Below are positions 1 to 9,861 of a DNA stretch of 64,000 bases, piece by piece; positions within the stretch are counted from its first letter, which is position 1; each line of letters starts with the position of its first letter. The translations under genes were made by a program, and so were the position numbers. The DNA is taken from assembly GCF_029891735.1 (NCBI RefSeq), contig NZ_JANQDH010000012.1, positions 62,001-126,000 on the forward strand, given 5' to 3'. The notes below the pieces were generated by a model that was not told the origin of the DNA, searched no databases, and saw nothing but the letters and a program-made list of their open reading frames with translations. This DNA comes from Chrysosporum bergii ANA360D (GTDB lineage: Bacteria; Cyanobacteriota; Cyanobacteriia; Cyanobacteriales; Nostocaceae).

Positions 1-229
1 TTAAATTGTAGTTCCTCCAAGTATAGGCATCGCAATCTCAGGATAGGGCTGCTAACAGTTGGCGAGACTTTGGCAGCCCCCCCCCTGGAGATGGCAGCTG
101 ACCCTCAACCCGAGTCACCATAGCAAAGTTTTGAGTTAGACTTCAAGCATTCAGCCTTGTCCTCACTTATGGATCACCGCTCGACACAAAATAATTCGCG
201 TAGAATAAATCAGTAAAAATGCTGGAAGT

Positions 230-2161
230 ATGGGAAAAGTTATTGGCATTGACTTAGGCACTACTAATAGTTGCGTCGCAGTGTTGGAAGGCGGTAAACC
301 TGTTGTCATTTCCAACACTGAAGGAGGACGTACTACACCCAGTGTTGTGGGATTTGGCAAAGGAGACGTTCGCTTAGTCGGTGAGATGGCAAAACGCCAA
401 GCCATAACTAATGCCGAAAACACAATCTATAGTATCAAGCGATTTATCGGTCGTCGCTGGGAAGAAACGGAAACAGAACGCAATGGCGTACCTTATACCT
501 GTATCAAAGGACGAGACGACACGGTTGATGTCCAAATTCGCGGACACAACTACACACCCCAAGAAATATCCGCCATGGTTCTGCAAAAACTCAAGCAGGA
601 TGCAGAAACTTATTTGGGTGAAAAGGTAAATCAAGCAGTAATTACCGTACCAGCATATTTCACAGATGCCCAAAGACAAGCAACTAAAGATGCTGGTACT
701 ATTGCCGGGCTAGAAGTTCTCCGTATTATCAACGAGCCAACTGCTGCGGCTTTAGCTTTTGGGTTAGATAAACAAGACCAAGAGCAGTTGATTTTAGTAT
801 TTGACCTAGGAGGAGGAACCTTTGATGTTTCCATTCTCCAACTTGGGGGTGGAGTGTTTGAAGTTAAAGCAACATCTGGTAACAACCAGTTGGGGGGGGA
901 TGATTTTGATAAATCTATTATTAACTGGATGATTGAAAGTTTCCAGCAACAAGAGAACATTGACCTTGCTGCGGATAAAATGGCACTACAACGTTTACGG
1001 GAAGCAGCAGAAAAAGCCAAAATAGAACTTTCTCACATGGCTAGTACCTGTATTAACTTGCCATTTATCACGGCAGATGACACAGGTCCAAAACATCTGG
1101 AAATGGAACTGAATCGCGCTCAATTTGAGGAAATGGTAGGGTTTTTAATTGAAGCCACCATTGAGCCGATGATTCAAGCTCTTAAAGATGCAGATATCCA
1201 AGCACAGGATATAGACCGGATTATTTTGGTAGGTGGTTCTACCCGTATTCCCGGAGTGCAAAATGCCCTGGTGAAATTTTTTCATGGTAAAGTTCCTGAC
1301 CGCTCCATCAACCCTGATGAAGCAGTAGCACTTGGAGCGGCAATTCAAGCCGGGATACTAGGTGGCGAAGTGGATAATCTTCTGTTATTGGATGTCACCC
1401 CCTTATCTTTGGGAATTGAAACTTTAGGAGAAGTGTTTACCAAAATTATTGAACGCAACACCACCATTCCCACCAGTAAATCCCAAATTTTTTCCACTGC
1501 AGTTGATGGACAAACCTCCGTGGAAGTTCATGTCCTCCAGGGGGAAAGGGCTATGGCCAAAGATAACAAGAGTTTGGGTAAATTTCTCCTGACAGGTATT
1601 CCACCATCCCCCCGTGGTATTCCACAAATAGAAGTATCTTTTGAAATCAACGTTAACGGTATCCTTAAAGTGGCTGCCCAAGACAAAGGTACTGGTCGAG
1701 AGCAGAGTATTCGCATTACTAATACAGGCGGTTTAAACGCCAACGAAGTAGAACGGATGCGGCAAGACGCGGAACTATTTGCCGAAGAAGATAGAAAACG
1801 CAAACAACTGGTTGATCTGAAAAACCAGGCAGATAATTTATTGTTCACATACAAAGCAACTCTCAAGGATAATGGTAACTTGATTGGTGAGGAAATCAAG
1901 TCTCTAGCTCAGGAAAAAGTGATTAAACTCCGATCTATAATGGCTAATCCCACCATTTCTAACACAGAGTTTCAACAGTGTATAGAAGATTTCCAACAAA
2001 CCTTATTTGCTATTGGTGCTGATGTATACAATCGATCTGATGACCAGGAAAATAGTGGGCAAGTTGAACAAGTTACAGGTAATGAAACACCAACACCACA
2101 ATTCAACTTAAATTTTGATGATGACAATACACCAGAGGGCGATTATCAACCCATAGATTAG
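230..2161 (+). CDS. dnaK: Chaperone protein DnaK (Hsp70)
   Basis: ATP-dependent cytosolic Hsp70 chaperone that works with DnaJ and GrpE. The 643-residue protein opens with the Hsp70 nucleotide-binding signature [14 protein letters not shown] (residues 5-18), has the second signature around [12 protein letters not shown] (about residues 190-205) and the third around [13 protein letters not shown] (about 330-345), then a substrate-binding domain from about residue 385 with the linker [12 protein letters not shown]. The C-terminus is acidic and ends in QPID rather than the EEVD-like or KDD tails of some paralogs. Cyanobacteria carry several dnaK paralogs; this one sits 0.8 kb upstream of dnaJ, so they probably act together. 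No CIRCE operator was seen upstream. The start matches the family N-terminus, with a GGAAG stretch a few bases ahead. Confidence 0.97.
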   Translation: MGKVIGIDLGTTNSCVAVLEGGKPVVISNTEGGRTTPSVVGFGKGDVRLVGEMAKRQAITNAENTIYSIKRFIGRRWEETETERNGVPYTCIKGRDDTVDVQIRGHNYTPQEISAMVLQKLKQDAETYLGEKVNQAVITVPAYFTDAQRQATKDAGTIAGLEVLRIINEPTAAALAFGLDKQDQEQLILVFDLGGGTFDVSILQLGGGVFEVKATSGNNQLGGDDFDKSIINWMIESFQQQENIDLAADKMALQRLREAAEKAKIELSHMASTCINLPFITADDTGPKHLEMELNRAQFEEMVGFLIEATIEPMIQALKDADIQAQDIDRIILVGGSTRIPGVQNALVKFFHGKVPDRSINPDEAVALGAAIQAGILGGEVDNLLLLDVTPLSLGIETLGEVFTKIIERNTTIPTSKSQIFSTAVDGQTSVEVHVLQGERAMAKDNKSLGKFLLTGIPPSPRGIPQIEVSFEINVNGILKVAAQDKGTGREQSIRITNTGGLNANEVERMRQDAELFAEEDRKRKQLVDLKNQADNLLFTYKATLKDNGNLIGEEIKSLAQEKVIKLRSIMANPTISNTEFQQCIEDFQQTLFAIGADVYNRSDDQENSGQVEQVTGNETPTPQFNLNFDDDNTPEGDYQPID

Positions 2162-2953
2162 TGGTTTCGCATCGCGATTGGCTTCGCCAGTGCCGTAGGT
2201 AATCGCAGAATCAACAACTGCTTGGTGCAATTCTAAATTCTACATTCTTTTGTTTATGTAGATAAAATTCAGTCGGTTTCTAACCGACTTTAGCTTTCAG
2301 GCGGGGAATTCATTCCCCGACAAGCAAGATGCTTGTGTTACAGGGTAGCACCGGCTTCTAGCCGGTATTGGTGACAAGCAAGATGCTTGTGTTACACGCG
2401 CGATTGGCTTCGCCAGTGCCGTAGGTAATCCCAGAACGAAACCTAAAAATTCGACAAGCTCCAATATCAAAAACCGAGCCAGTCCAGAATCTAAAATCTA
2501 AGAGCCAAAATCTCCAATCCAATGGGGGGTTTTCCGCACCTAATTGTGCGGGTAGATCCTATAGTTGAGGATTAAAGGTTTACCCCCATTAGTAGCACAA
2601 TTATAAAGGGAACTGTTGATTTACTCTACTTTGGCGGCTTCTGTTCTGTGCCATGAGCACAGTAACTATTGGCTGAAATTTGCTGGTGATTTTTGTGAAA
2701 AGTAAAGAGTAAAATTAGTATATTAATAAAAATTAACCTTTTCTCTCTGCCCAGTTTCCGGCAAGCCGCCTTGAGAAAAACACTCTTACCAGTTCCAGAA
2801 GTCACGCTTAGGGCGCTTTCGCCTTGAGACGAATTACATCAGACTACTGTTATTAGTAGCCACGAGTCGAAAATATGACTTAGGGTAGGGTAGCAAGTGT
2901 TTGTGGCGTTGATTGCCTTCTGCTCTCTTCTTTCTAACTTTTACCTTTGCTAT
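2162..2953. other. Repeat-rich spacer between dnaK and dnaJ
   Basis: No convincing gene. The spacer is packed with short palindromes and dispersed repeats: GTCGGTT/AACCGAC at 2272-2288, GGGGAAT/ATTCCCC at 2303-2318, an ACCGGCTTCTAGCCGGT palindrome near 2350 (also seen near 30587), CCGCAC/GTGCGG at 2534-2551, a 23-bp unit repeated at 2319-2341 and 2373-2395, and a 37-bp unit repeated at 2173-2209 and 2399-2435. These are typical cyanobacterial intergenic repeats. The dnaJ promoter must lie in the 3' part. Confidence 0.7.
2173..2435. repeat. Two copies of a 37-bp dispersed repeat with intervening palindromes
   Basis: The unit beginning CGCGATTGGCTTCGCCAGTG occurs at 2173-2209 and again at 2399-2435 with one or two mismatches. 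Between them a second unit (GACAAGCAAGATGCTTGTGT) occurs at 2319 and 2373. This is direct sequence evidence; the mechanism of spread is unknown. Confidence 0.85.
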
Positions 2954-4087
2954 ATGGCCCGCGACTATTATGAAATTCTGGGTGTCTCTCGTGACGCCGA
3001 CAAGGAAGAAATTAAACAAGCTTATCGCCGTTTAGCCCGGAAGTATCACCCAGATGTGAACAAAGAACCGGGGGCGGAAGAACGATTTAAGGAAATTAAC
3101 CGCGCCTATGAAGTGCTTTCTGAGCCAGAGATTCGAGAACGTTACAACCGTTTTGGCGAGGCTGGTGTGTCAGGTACTGCCGGCGCTGGCTTCCAAGACA
3201 TGGGCGATATGGGCGGCTTTGCCGATATCTTTGAAAGTATTTTCAGTGGGTTCTCTGGTGGTGGTGTGGGTACTCAAGCCCAACGACGGCGCAGCGGACC
3301 GGTACGCGGGGATGATTTAAGGCTAGACCTAAAGTTAGATTTTCGCGAAGCTGTATTTGGCGGCGAAAAGGAAATTCGCATTTCCCATTTAGAGGTGTGT
3401 GATACTTGTGGTGGTTCCGGTGCTAAACCCGGTACTCGCCCCCGCACTTGTTCAACTTGTAGCGGTTCGGGTCAAGTACGTCGGGTAACTAGAACGCCTT
3501 TTGGCAGCTTTACTCAAGTTTCCACTTGTCCCACCTGTAACGGTACGGGAACGGTGATTGAAGATAAATGTGATGCTTGTAATGGTAAGGGAACAAATCA
3601 AGTACCCAAAAAATTAAAAATTACCATTCCCGCAGGGGTGGATAATGGTACAAGGTTGCGAATTTCCACTGAAGGTGATGCCGGTCAACGCGGCGGTCCG
3701 GCTGGGGATTTGTATGTCTATTTGTTTGTTGATCAAGATGAACATTTCCAACGGGATGGAATTAACGTTCTTTCGGAAATTAAAGTTAGCTATCTGCAAG
3801 CAATTCTAGGTTGTCGTTTGCAAGTGGAAACGGTGGACGGTCCTGTGGAATTGATTATTCCGGCTGGAACTCAGCCCAATACTGTCATGAAATTAGAAAA
3901 TCGGGGTGTCCCTCGCTTGGGAAATCCCGTCAGTCGGGGAGATCATTTGCTGACTGTATTAATTGATATTCCTACTAAAGTCACTCCCGATGAAAGGGAA
4001 TTGCTGGAAAAACTGGCTAAAATTAAGGGAGACCGTACTGGTAAAGGTGGTCTAGAAGGATTTCTGGGAAGTTTATTTAAGTCATGA
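2954..4087 (+). CDS. dnaJ: Chaperone protein DnaJ (Hsp40)
   Basis: Type I Hsp40 co-chaperone that delivers substrates to DnaK and stimulates its ATPase. From ATG 2954 the protein has 377 residues: a J domain beginning [14 protein letters not shown] with the HPD loop (YHPDVN), a Gly/Phe-rich stretch, four CxxCxGxG zinc motifs ([32 protein letters not shown]) and the C-terminal beta domains. The frame is open 19 codons further upstream, to 2897, but that extension is hydrophobic and absent from DnaJ proteins, so 2954 is preferred. The stop overlaps the next start (ATGA), indicating translational coupling to the TusA-like gene and rsgA. Confidence 0.97.
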   Translation: MARDYYEILGVSRDADKEEIKQAYRRLARKYHPDVNKEPGAEERFKEINRAYEVLSEPEIRERYNRFGEAGVSGTAGAGFQDMGDMGGFADIFESIFSGFSGGGVGTQAQRRRSGPVRGDDLRLDLKLDFREAVFGGEKEIRISHLEVCDTCGGSGAKPGTRPRTCSTCSGSGQVRRVTRTPFGSFTQVSTCPTCNGTGTVIEDKCDACNGKGTNQVPKKLKITIPAGVDNGTRLRISTEGDAGQRGGPAGDLYVYLFVDQDEHFQRDGINVLSEIKVSYLQAILGCRLQVETVDGPVELIIPAGTQPNTVMKLENRGVPRLGNPVSRGDHLLTVLIDIPTKVTPDERELLEKLAKIKGDRTGKGGLEGFLGSLFKS

Positions 4088-4341
4088 ACTCTTCTCACCT
4101 ATCAACTCCCGATGCTCAACTTGACCTGCGGGGTACTCCTTGCCCCATTAATTTTGTACGGACAAAATTATGTTTAGAAAAAATGCCCCCCGGAAGTTTA
4201 CTGGAAGTATGGCTAGATTCGGGAGAACCTATTGAGCAAGTGCCTGATAGCTTGACAATGGCAGGTTATCAGGTTGAGCAAATTACGGATCGCATGGACT
4301 ATTTTTCTTTGTTGGTGCGCCGTCCCACTACTGCCTCATGA
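4084..4341 (+). CDS. TusA/SirA-family sulfurtransferase-like protein
   Basis: An 85-residue protein of the TusA (SirA/YedF) fold, small sulfur carriers that hold a persulfide on a conserved cysteine. The family motif is seen as [16 protein letters not shown], with the candidate persulfide Cys at residue 20. The canonical CPxP motif reads CPIN here, so the second proline is missing, as in some cyanobacterial members; sulfur transfer is therefore inferred, not certain. It overlaps dnaJ by 4 bp at its start and rsgA by 4 bp at its end (ATGA at both junctions), so the three genes form a translationally coupled operon. Confidence 0.88.
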   Translation: MNSSHLSTPDAQLDLRGTPCPINFVRTKLCLEKMPPGSLLEVWLDSGEPIEQVPDSLTMAGYQVEQITDRMDYFSLLVRRPTTAS

Positions 4342-5450
4342 CAACCGTTGAAACTATGTCTACTGATGGACAGTTACTCGGTACGGTGTTGGCCGTGCAG
4401 GCAAATTTCTATCGCGTACAACTGCATATAGAAAACAAAACTACCAAGGTGGAAACTGAAAAAACAGATTCCCACCCCCAAGCTACCGCACCCATCATGC
4501 TTTGCACCCGCAGGACGCGGTTAAAAAAAATCGGGCAACAGGTGATGGTGGGGGATAGGGTGGTGGTTTCTGAGCCTGACTGGTCCGGTGGTAGGGGGGC
4601 AATTTCTCATGTCCTCCCCCGGGAAAGTGAATTAGACCGCCCAGCGATCGCTAATGTTGACCAAATTTTACTGGCTTTTGCTGTTACAGACCCGCCTTTG
4701 GAACCTTATCAATTAAGTCGGTTTTTAGTCAAGGCTGAATCTAGTTATGTAGATGTGCTGTTATGCTTAAATAAGTGTGATTTGATTTCACCAGAGGAAG
4801 AAGAAGAAATTGCCCAGCGCTTGAGGGGTTGGGGCTATGATCCGGTATTTGTTAGCGTGTACAATGGCACTAATATTGACGGATTACTTAAGTATCTGAG
4901 TGATAAAATTACAGTGATTGCCGGACCTTCTGGTGTGGGAAAATCTAGCTTGATTAATGTGCTAATTCCCACAGTTAACCTGCGAGTGGGGGAAGTTTCC
5001 GGTAAGTTAGCCCGTGGCCGTCATACCACCCGGCACACAGAATTATTTAAATTGCCTGGGGGTGGTTTGCTGGCAGATACTCCCGGATTTAATCAACCTG
5101 ATTTAGATTGTACTCCAGAAGAGTTAATATATTACTTTCCAGAGGCTAGAGAGCGGTTAGCTAAGTCCAGTTGTCGATTTAGTGACTGTCTGCATCGAGA
5201 TGAGCCTGATTGTGTGGTGCGGGGAGACTGGGAAAGGTATGAACATTATTTACAATTTCTGCATGAAGCGATCGCCCGTCAACTTCAGCTGCATCAACAA
5301 GCCGACCCAGAGTCAACCCTGAAAATGAAAAGCAAAGGACAGGGTAAGCAGCAGTATGAACCAAAGTTAGAAAGTAAAAAATATCGTCGTGTCTCCCGCA
5401 AAACCCAGTTACAAGAGTTAGAACATTTATATCAAGACTCAGAAGATTAA
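4338..5450 (+). CDS. rsgA: Small ribosomal subunit biogenesis GTPase RsgA
   Basis: Circularly permuted GTPase that helps late maturation of the 30S subunit. In 370 residues it shows an N-terminal OB-fold region, then the permuted G motifs: G4 (LNKCD), G1 (AGPSGVGKSSLIN) and G3 (LADTPGF). A C-terminal zinc-binding region follows, with Cys and His residues in CRFSDCLHRDEPDC. A basic, Lys/Gln-rich tail of about 45 residues extends past the zinc region. The ATG overlaps the stop of the TusA-like gene, making it the last gene of the dnaJ operon. Confidence 0.95.
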   Translation: MTTVETMSTDGQLLGTVLAVQANFYRVQLHIENKTTKVETEKTDSHPQATAPIMLCTRRTRLKKIGQQVMVGDRVVVSEPDWSGGRGAISHVLPRESELDRPAIANVDQILLAFAVTDPPLEPYQLSRFLVKAESSYVDVLLCLNKCDLISPEEEEEIAQRLRGWGYDPVFVSVYNGTNIDGLLKYLSDKITVIAGPSGVGKSSLINVLIPTVNLRVGEVSGKLARGRHTTRHTELFKLPGGGLLADTPGFNQPDLDCTPEELIYYFPEARERLAKSSCRFSDCLHRDEPDCVVRGDWERYEHYLQFLHEAIARQLQLHQQADPESTLKMKSKGQGKQQYEPKLESKKYRRVSRKTQLQELEHLYQDSED

Positions 5451-5650
5451 AACCGGGATTAACATCTCCCCTACAAGGGCTATAATATCGTTTCCAGTAG
5501 CTTAACAAAACTTCATAATCAATAGAGCAGCAAACTTATTAGCTAAATTGAAACAGAAAACTACTGTCATCAACCCCATAAAGTCTTAAAATATTGTTAA
5601 TTTCGCCAAACCCTCGTTCCTCAATTCACAAGTATTACCCCTAAATAACT

Positions 5651-7240
5651 ATGGCTATAGGCTACGTCGCCCTTGTACTTCATGCACATCTGCCCTTTGT
5701 TCGTCACCCAGAAAGTGACTATGTGTTGGAAGAAGAATGGCTTTATGAAGCCATCACGGAAACATATATTCCCTTATTGAAGGTATTTGAGGGCTTAAAG
5801 CGAGATGGTATCGACTTCAAAATCACTATGAGTATGACACCCCCTCTGGTGTCTATGCTTCGTGACCCCCTGCTACAAGAACGCTATGACGCGCACTTAG
5901 CTAAATTAGAAGAACTCACAGAACTGGAAGTCGAGCATAATGCTAATCATGGGCATATTCGTTATTTAGCGGAACATTACGCCACTGAATTTAACGAAGC
6001 GCGTCAAGTATGGGAAAAGTACAACGGTGACTTGGTGACAGCATTTAAGCAGTTCCAAGACAGTAATAATTTAGAAATTATCACCTGTGGTGCTACCCAC
6101 GGCTATCTACCACTAATGAAAATGTACCCCCAAGCTGTGTGGGCGCAGATTCAGGTGGCTTGCGAACATTATCAGCAAACTTTTGGACAAGCACCCAGGG
6201 GAATTTGGCTGCCGGAATGCGCTTATTATGAAGGTGTTGAGCGGATGCTGGCTGATGCTGGTTTACGCTATTTCCTCACCGATGGACATGGGATTTTATA
6301 CGCCCGTCCTCGTCCCCGTTTTGGTACTTATGCGCCGATTTTTACAGAAACTGGTGTGGCTGCTTTTGGTCGAGACCATGAGTCTTCCCAACAAGTATGG
6401 TCTTCGGAAGTGGGCTATCCCGGTGCGGCAGAATATCGGGAATTTTACAAAGATTTGGGCTGGGAGGCTGAATATGAGTACATTAAGCCCTATATTATGC
6501 CCAATGGACAGCGCAAAAACACGGGCATTAAGTATCACAAAATCACTGGACGTGGTTTAGGTCTCTCGGACAAAGCCCTTTATGATCCTTATTGGGCTAA
6601 GGAAAAGGCCGCAGAACACGCTGGTAATTTTATGTATAACCGTGAACGTCAAAGCGAACACTTACACGGTATTATGGGTCGTCCGCCTATTATTGTTTCC
6701 CCTTATGATGCGGAGTTGTTTGGTCACTGGTGGTATGAAGGCCCATGGTTTATTGATTATTTGTTCCGTAAGTCATGGTATGACCAAGGAACTTATCAAA
6801 TGACTCATTTGGCTGATTATTTGCGGTCAGAACCCAGTCAGCAAGTTTGTCGCCCTTCTCAGTCTAGTTGGGGTTATAAAGGTTTCCATGAGTATTGGTT
6901 GAATGAAACCAATGCTTGGATTTACCCACATTTACATAAAGCCACCGAACGGATGATTGAAATATCCCGCATGGAAGCTGAGGATGAATTGCAGGAAAAA
7001 GCACTCAACCAAGCAGCGCGGGAACTTTTACTAGCACAATCTTCCGACTGGGCCTTTATTATGCGGACAGGAACCATGGTTCCCTATGCGGTGAGAAGAA
7101 CGCGATCGCACCTCATGCGGTTTAATAAGCTTTATGAAGAAGTGAAATTAGGTAAAGTTGATAGCGGTTGGCTGGAAAAAGTGGAATTAATGGATAATAT
7201 CTTCCCACGCATCAATTATCGGGTTTACCGTCCTTGGTAG
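5651..7240 (+). CDS. GH57 1,4-alpha-glucan branching enzyme (DUF1957 type)
   Basis: Glycoside hydrolase family 57 protein of 529 residues, expected to form alpha-1,6 branches in glycogen. It begins with the GH57 motif HAHLPFVRHPE. The nucleophile motif WLPECAYY places the catalytic Glu at residue 189, and SPYDAELFGHWW places the acid/base Asp at residue 353; both match characterised GH57 branching enzymes in spacing. The C-terminal part is the helical DUF1957 domain. It stands alone, about 200 bp after rsgA. A palindrome follows at 7259-7286. Confidence 0.92.
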   Translation: MAIGYVALVLHAHLPFVRHPESDYVLEEEWLYEAITETYIPLLKVFEGLKRDGIDFKITMSMTPPLVSMLRDPLLQERYDAHLAKLEELTELEVEHNANHGHIRYLAEHYATEFNEARQVWEKYNGDLVTAFKQFQDSNNLEIITCGATHGYLPLMKMYPQAVWAQIQVACEHYQQTFGQAPRGIWLPECAYYEGVERMLADAGLRYFLTDGHGILYARPRPRFGTYAPIFTETGVAAFGRDHESSQQVWSSEVGYPGAAEYREFYKDLGWEAEYEYIKPYIMPNGQRKNTGIKYHKITGRGLGLSDKALYDPYWAKEKAAEHAGNFMYNRERQSEHLHGIMGRPPIIVSPYDAELFGHWWYEGPWFIDYLFRKSWYDQGTYQMTHLADYLRSEPSQQVCRPSQSSWGYKGFHEYWLNETNAWIYPHLHKATERMIEISRMEAEDELQEKALNQAARELLLAQSSDWAFIMRTGTMVPYAVRRTRSHLMRFNKLYEEVKLGKVDSGWLEKVELMDNIFPRINYRVYRPW

Positions 7241-7258
7241 TGTTTCCAAAGTACCCTG

Positions 7259-7286
7259 GTAGAGACGCTCCATGGAACGTCTCTAC
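7259..7286. repeat. Perfect 9-bp inverted repeat after the GH57 gene
   Basis: GTAGAGACG (7259-7267) pairs with CGTCTCTAC (7278-7286) around a 10-base loop. A related palindrome occurs at 45900-45925. It could act as a hairpin at the end of the branching-enzyme transcript, but there is no U tract, so it is better described as a dispersed cyanobacterial palindrome. Confidence 0.75.
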
Positions 7287-7345
7287 TTAGTGGTTGTTTA
7301 GTGGTTGTTGACATCTCCCCTGGTTGAAACACAGGGGATTGGGGA

Positions 7346-7780
7346 TTAATTTTCTGGATCAGCATCCTCCACAGGCCAATCTTCATTTTCCCCACCAATG
7401 TATAATTCATCAATGGTGACAAATTCCTCATTTAACTGTTGGAGAGCATTAATTAAAATATCAAGAGCGATCGCATCAGCAGTTCCCATGTCAAACCAAC
7501 AACGCGCCCACTGTCCCTCATACTCAAACTCACCCATATTGTGCATCAGTGCCATGAAACTCTTATCATACCCATGGGAGTCATAATTCATATAACTAAT
7601 ATCCAGTCCGGTTTCTTGGACTTGGAGATTTTCGGCATTAAATGCGCCCAACTTACCCAGATAAAACCAAGAATTAAAAACCTCTTCTACATATTGCCTT
7701 TCTTGTCCAGAAGGAATTGTACTAAACTTAAGCCAAATCCACAGGTCAAAAGTGTCAACTTCACGGAACTGAATGTGCAT
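7346..7780 (-). CDS. DUF3531 family protein
   Basis: A 144-residue protein matching the cyanobacterial and plastid DUF3531 family by its N-terminus (MHIQFREVDTFDLWIWL) and the aromatic-rich middle with FNSWFYLGKLGAFNAENLQV. The function is unknown. No signal peptide or membrane segment is seen and the tail is strongly acidic, so a soluble cytoplasmic protein is likely. It lies convergent to the GH57 gene and is monocistronic as far as can be seen. Confidence 0.8.
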   Translation of the reverse strand: MHIQFREVDTFDLWIWLKFSTIPSGQERQYVEEVFNSWFYLGKLGAFNAENLQVQETGLDISYMNYDSHGYDKSFMALMHNMGEFEYEGQWARCWFDMGTADAIALDILINALQQLNEEFVTIDELYIGGENEDWPVEDADPEN

Positions 7781-7858
7781 TGCCCAGAATATCTCAATTA
7801 CTCATTATAAGAATTAGCATAAGGCGGGTCATTAGTCATGAGTGAAAATAGAGGTAAC

Positions 7859-7924
7859 AATCCAAAATCCAAAATCTAAAATCTAGAATCCAAAATCTAG
7901 AATCCAAAATCTAAAATCTAAAAT
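7859..7924. repeat. Short tandem repeats (AAAATCTA/GAATCCA-type units)
   Basis: A run of near-identical 7-9 bp units (CCAAAATCTA, CTAGAATC) fills the gap just downstream of the TPR gene and touches its stop codon region. Such heptamer-like runs are characteristic of heterocystous cyanobacteria (STRR sequences). A complementary type occurs at 9789-9834. Confidence 0.85.
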
Positions 7925-8831
7925 TCACAGTGTTGTTGCGCTCCCGTTGTATTTGTCTCACCAAACTGGCGGGAAGTTGGGACTTTTTACTTAAGGCTTT
8001 GTCGAAATTATCCAGGGCTGCTTGCATGATGGAGGGACTTTTGGCTTCTTGTCCCTGTTCTCTCAAAATTTGAGCTTTGAGATAATATAACTCTGGGTGT
8101 TCAGATGTGATTTTTAATGCACTATTCACATATACCAAAGCCTGACTATACTGTTTTAAGTCCCGATAGGCAAGGGCTATACCTCTATCTGCTAAGTATT
8201 GGGGCGCAGCATTGGTTTTTAACCTAGCAATGGCATCATCAGGATCAGCAAACGGTAAATTAACTGCTAACATTAAATCCATGTAGCCTTTGAGCAAGTT
8301 TAACTCTGGATCTTGGGGGGCGATGGCCTCTGCTCGATCCAAATATTGATACACTTGGCGGAGACGATTTAATGCTTGAGGCGCACCTTTAAAAGTACCT
8401 TCACGGACGAGAATAGTTGCTCCCGTCAAAAAATGACCCACAGCAGTGTATATATTACCACGTAGTTCATCTGTAGCAAGTAGTTTTTGTCCGGCTTCGA
8501 GAGTTTTTTGGCTACAAGTATTAAGTGTAGCCCAGTCTTTATTGGCGTAAGCCAAAGATGCCTTCATGGCGTAAGCTAAAGGTTCATCTGGTTCGGATGA
8601 CATGGCTTTTTGTAAGTAATTTTCCGCCGCTAGATAATCACCTTGTTGAAAAACCGCCTGAAAAGCTGCTTCCGTATTCTCGCCAATATTCCGAGGTTCT
8701 GTAGTGCGGAAAGGATCACCCGCAAAAGTGGGACTAACCCACAAGTTGAGTGCCATAGCAACTGTAACTGTTAAACTAATCTGAGTCAATCCTGTAAATT
8801 TTCCACCAAACAACCGTTTATCCATAGTCAC
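7911..8831 (-). CDS. Exported tetratricopeptide repeat protein
   Basis: A 306-residue protein with an N-terminal signal-like segment (hydrophobic residues about 17-33, SLTVTVAMALNLWV, then SPTFAG), so it probably acts outside the cytoplasmic membrane. Several TPR-like helical pairs follow (around residues 55-120 and 165-265; for example GDYLAAENYLQKAMSSEPDEPLAYAMKASL and a C-terminal repeat with QYSQALVYVNSALK). No enzyme motif is seen. TPRs suggest protein-protein scaffolding. It is transcribed divergently from the ABC ATPase gene at 8952. The specific role is unknown. Confidence 0.85.
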   Translation of the reverse strand: MTMDKRLFGGKFTGLTQISLTVTVAMALNLWVSPTFAGDPFRTTEPRNIGENTEAAFQAVFQQGDYLAAENYLQKAMSSEPDEPLAYAMKASLAYANKDWATLNTCSQKTLEAGQKLLATDELRGNIYTAVGHFLTGATILVREGTFKGAPQALNRLRQVYQYLDRAEAIAPQDPELNLLKGYMDLMLAVNLPFADPDDAIARLKTNAAPQYLADRGIALAYRDLKQYSQALVYVNSALKITSEHPELYYLKAQILREQGQEAKSPSIMQAALDNFDKALSKKSQLPASLVRQIQRERNNTVNFRF

Positions 8832-8951
8832 CCTTTACAAATTAGTCCAAGTACTGTACACAGCTTGACTGGGTTGGGTTTGCCAAGTTCCCTCATGTGA
8901 TTTTGTGGTTAATCTTATAGTAATCGGCTCAATTTTTAGTGATCCTCACCA

Positions 8952-9626
8952 ATGCTATATCTTAGAAATCTCACATATCATCCCACAGCCTGCCCCTCAG
9001 CGATTCTCAAATCAATTAATCTAGAATTAGCGCCCCAGCAGCTGGGTATGATTATTGGGCCGAGTGGTTCTGGTAAAAGTACTCTACTAGAAATTTTATC
9101 CGGACTAGCAGAACCAACTTCTGGTTCAGTGTTTTGGCGAAACCAAGAACTTATCCCCGAACAGTTACAACAATTAGCAGGGTTAGTATTTCAGTTTCCA
9201 GAAAGGCACTTTTGCGGAGGGACGATTTTAGAAGAATTGCGTTTAGGACATCCTGAGCTAGGGTCAGAGCGTGTTAGCAAAGCATTAACAGAAGTGGGCT
9301 TAGAGCATTTACCCTTGTCCGCTGCACCCCACGCCTTGAGTGGTGGTCAGCAGCGACGTTTGGCCTTGGCGGTACAATTAATTCGTCAACCTAATGTATT
9401 GTTATTAGATGAACCCACAGCAGGGTTAGATTGGTCAATGCGTCAGCAACTGGTAAATTTATTGGCGAAACTCAAACAAGATTGGACTTTGTTGATAGTA
9501 ACTCATGATGCCGGGGATATGCTGGCGATCGCAGACCAATGTTGGACACTCAACCACGGTACACTACAATCAATAGACCCAGCCACACTAAAAGCCAAAG
9601 CCGCAACAGCCATCACTAATGAGTAA
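8952..9626 (+). CDS. ABC transporter ATP-binding protein, ECF/CbiO-like
   Basis: A 224-residue stand-alone ATPase with Walker A GPSGSGKST, signature LSGGQQRRLALA, Walker B VLLLDEPTAGLD and a His switch (VTHD). The Q-loop region FQFPERHFCGGTILEELRLG resembles EcfA/CbiO ATPases of energy-coupling-factor transporters, so a vitamin or metal-ion uptake role is possible. No S or T component is encoded next to it, and the substrate cannot be deduced. Confidence 0.87.
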   Translation: MLYLRNLTYHPTACPSAILKSINLELAPQQLGMIIGPSGSGKSTLLEILSGLAEPTSGSVFWRNQELIPEQLQQLAGLVFQFPERHFCGGTILEELRLGHPELGSERVSKALTEVGLEHLPLSAAPHALSGGQQRRLALAVQLIRQPNVLLLDEPTAGLDWSMRQQLVNLLAKLKQDWTLLIVTHDAGDMLAIADQCWTLNHGTLQSIDPATLKAKAATAITNE

Positions 9627-9645
9627 TGAATCTTGACACCTCCTC

Positions 9646-9707
9646 ACGTTGCTATGCAACGTTTAGGAAGCCTAGGGGTTATCAAGCTCCCACTATGTTT
9701 TGATAGA
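9646..9707. repeat. Interspersed repeat relic with hairpin
   Basis: ACGTTGC/GCAACGT form a hairpin at 9646-9662. It is followed by AGCTCCCACTATGTTTTGATAG, of which 21 bases recur in inverted orientation at 31911-31931. Further similar pieces lie at 7309-7345 and 32190-32275. The parts look like fragments of one mobile repeat, possibly an insertion-sequence end; this is inference. Confidence 0.5.
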
Positions 9708-9788
9708 CCATTTTCTTAAGAGTAGCGAGCATCTTGCTCGCACTACAACATTATTATTGCCAATGGCTGTTACCTGTTGTTTCTTTGA

Positions 9789-9834
9789 CGATTTTAGATT
9801 TTAGATTTTAGATTTTAGATTTTAGATTTTAGAT
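9789..9834. repeat. Heptanucleotide tandem repeat (ATTTTAG)n
   Basis: About six consecutive copies of the 7-bp unit ATTTTAG upstream of rsmG. This is the classic short tandemly repeated repetitive sequence of heterocystous cyanobacteria, and copy number probably varies between strains. Confidence 0.92.
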
Positions 9835-9861
9835 TGTTCCCTATTCCCTCTATTTTGATCA

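Noticed and set aside
374..1899. Several antisense frames within dnaK
   Set aside because: They are shadows of the dnaK coding frame with no independent signals.
2640..2831. Minus-strand frame that reads SGTGKS followed by VFLKAAC, like a Walker A motif
   Set aside because: The open stretch is short, has no proper start and shows no Walker B or other ATPase motif; it looks like a chance reading or a very degraded relic in a repeat-rich spacer.
7859..9834. Possible CRISPR array from the repeated short units
   Set aside because: The units are directly adjacent 7-9 bp repeats without unique spacers; they are cyanobacterial STRR sequences.
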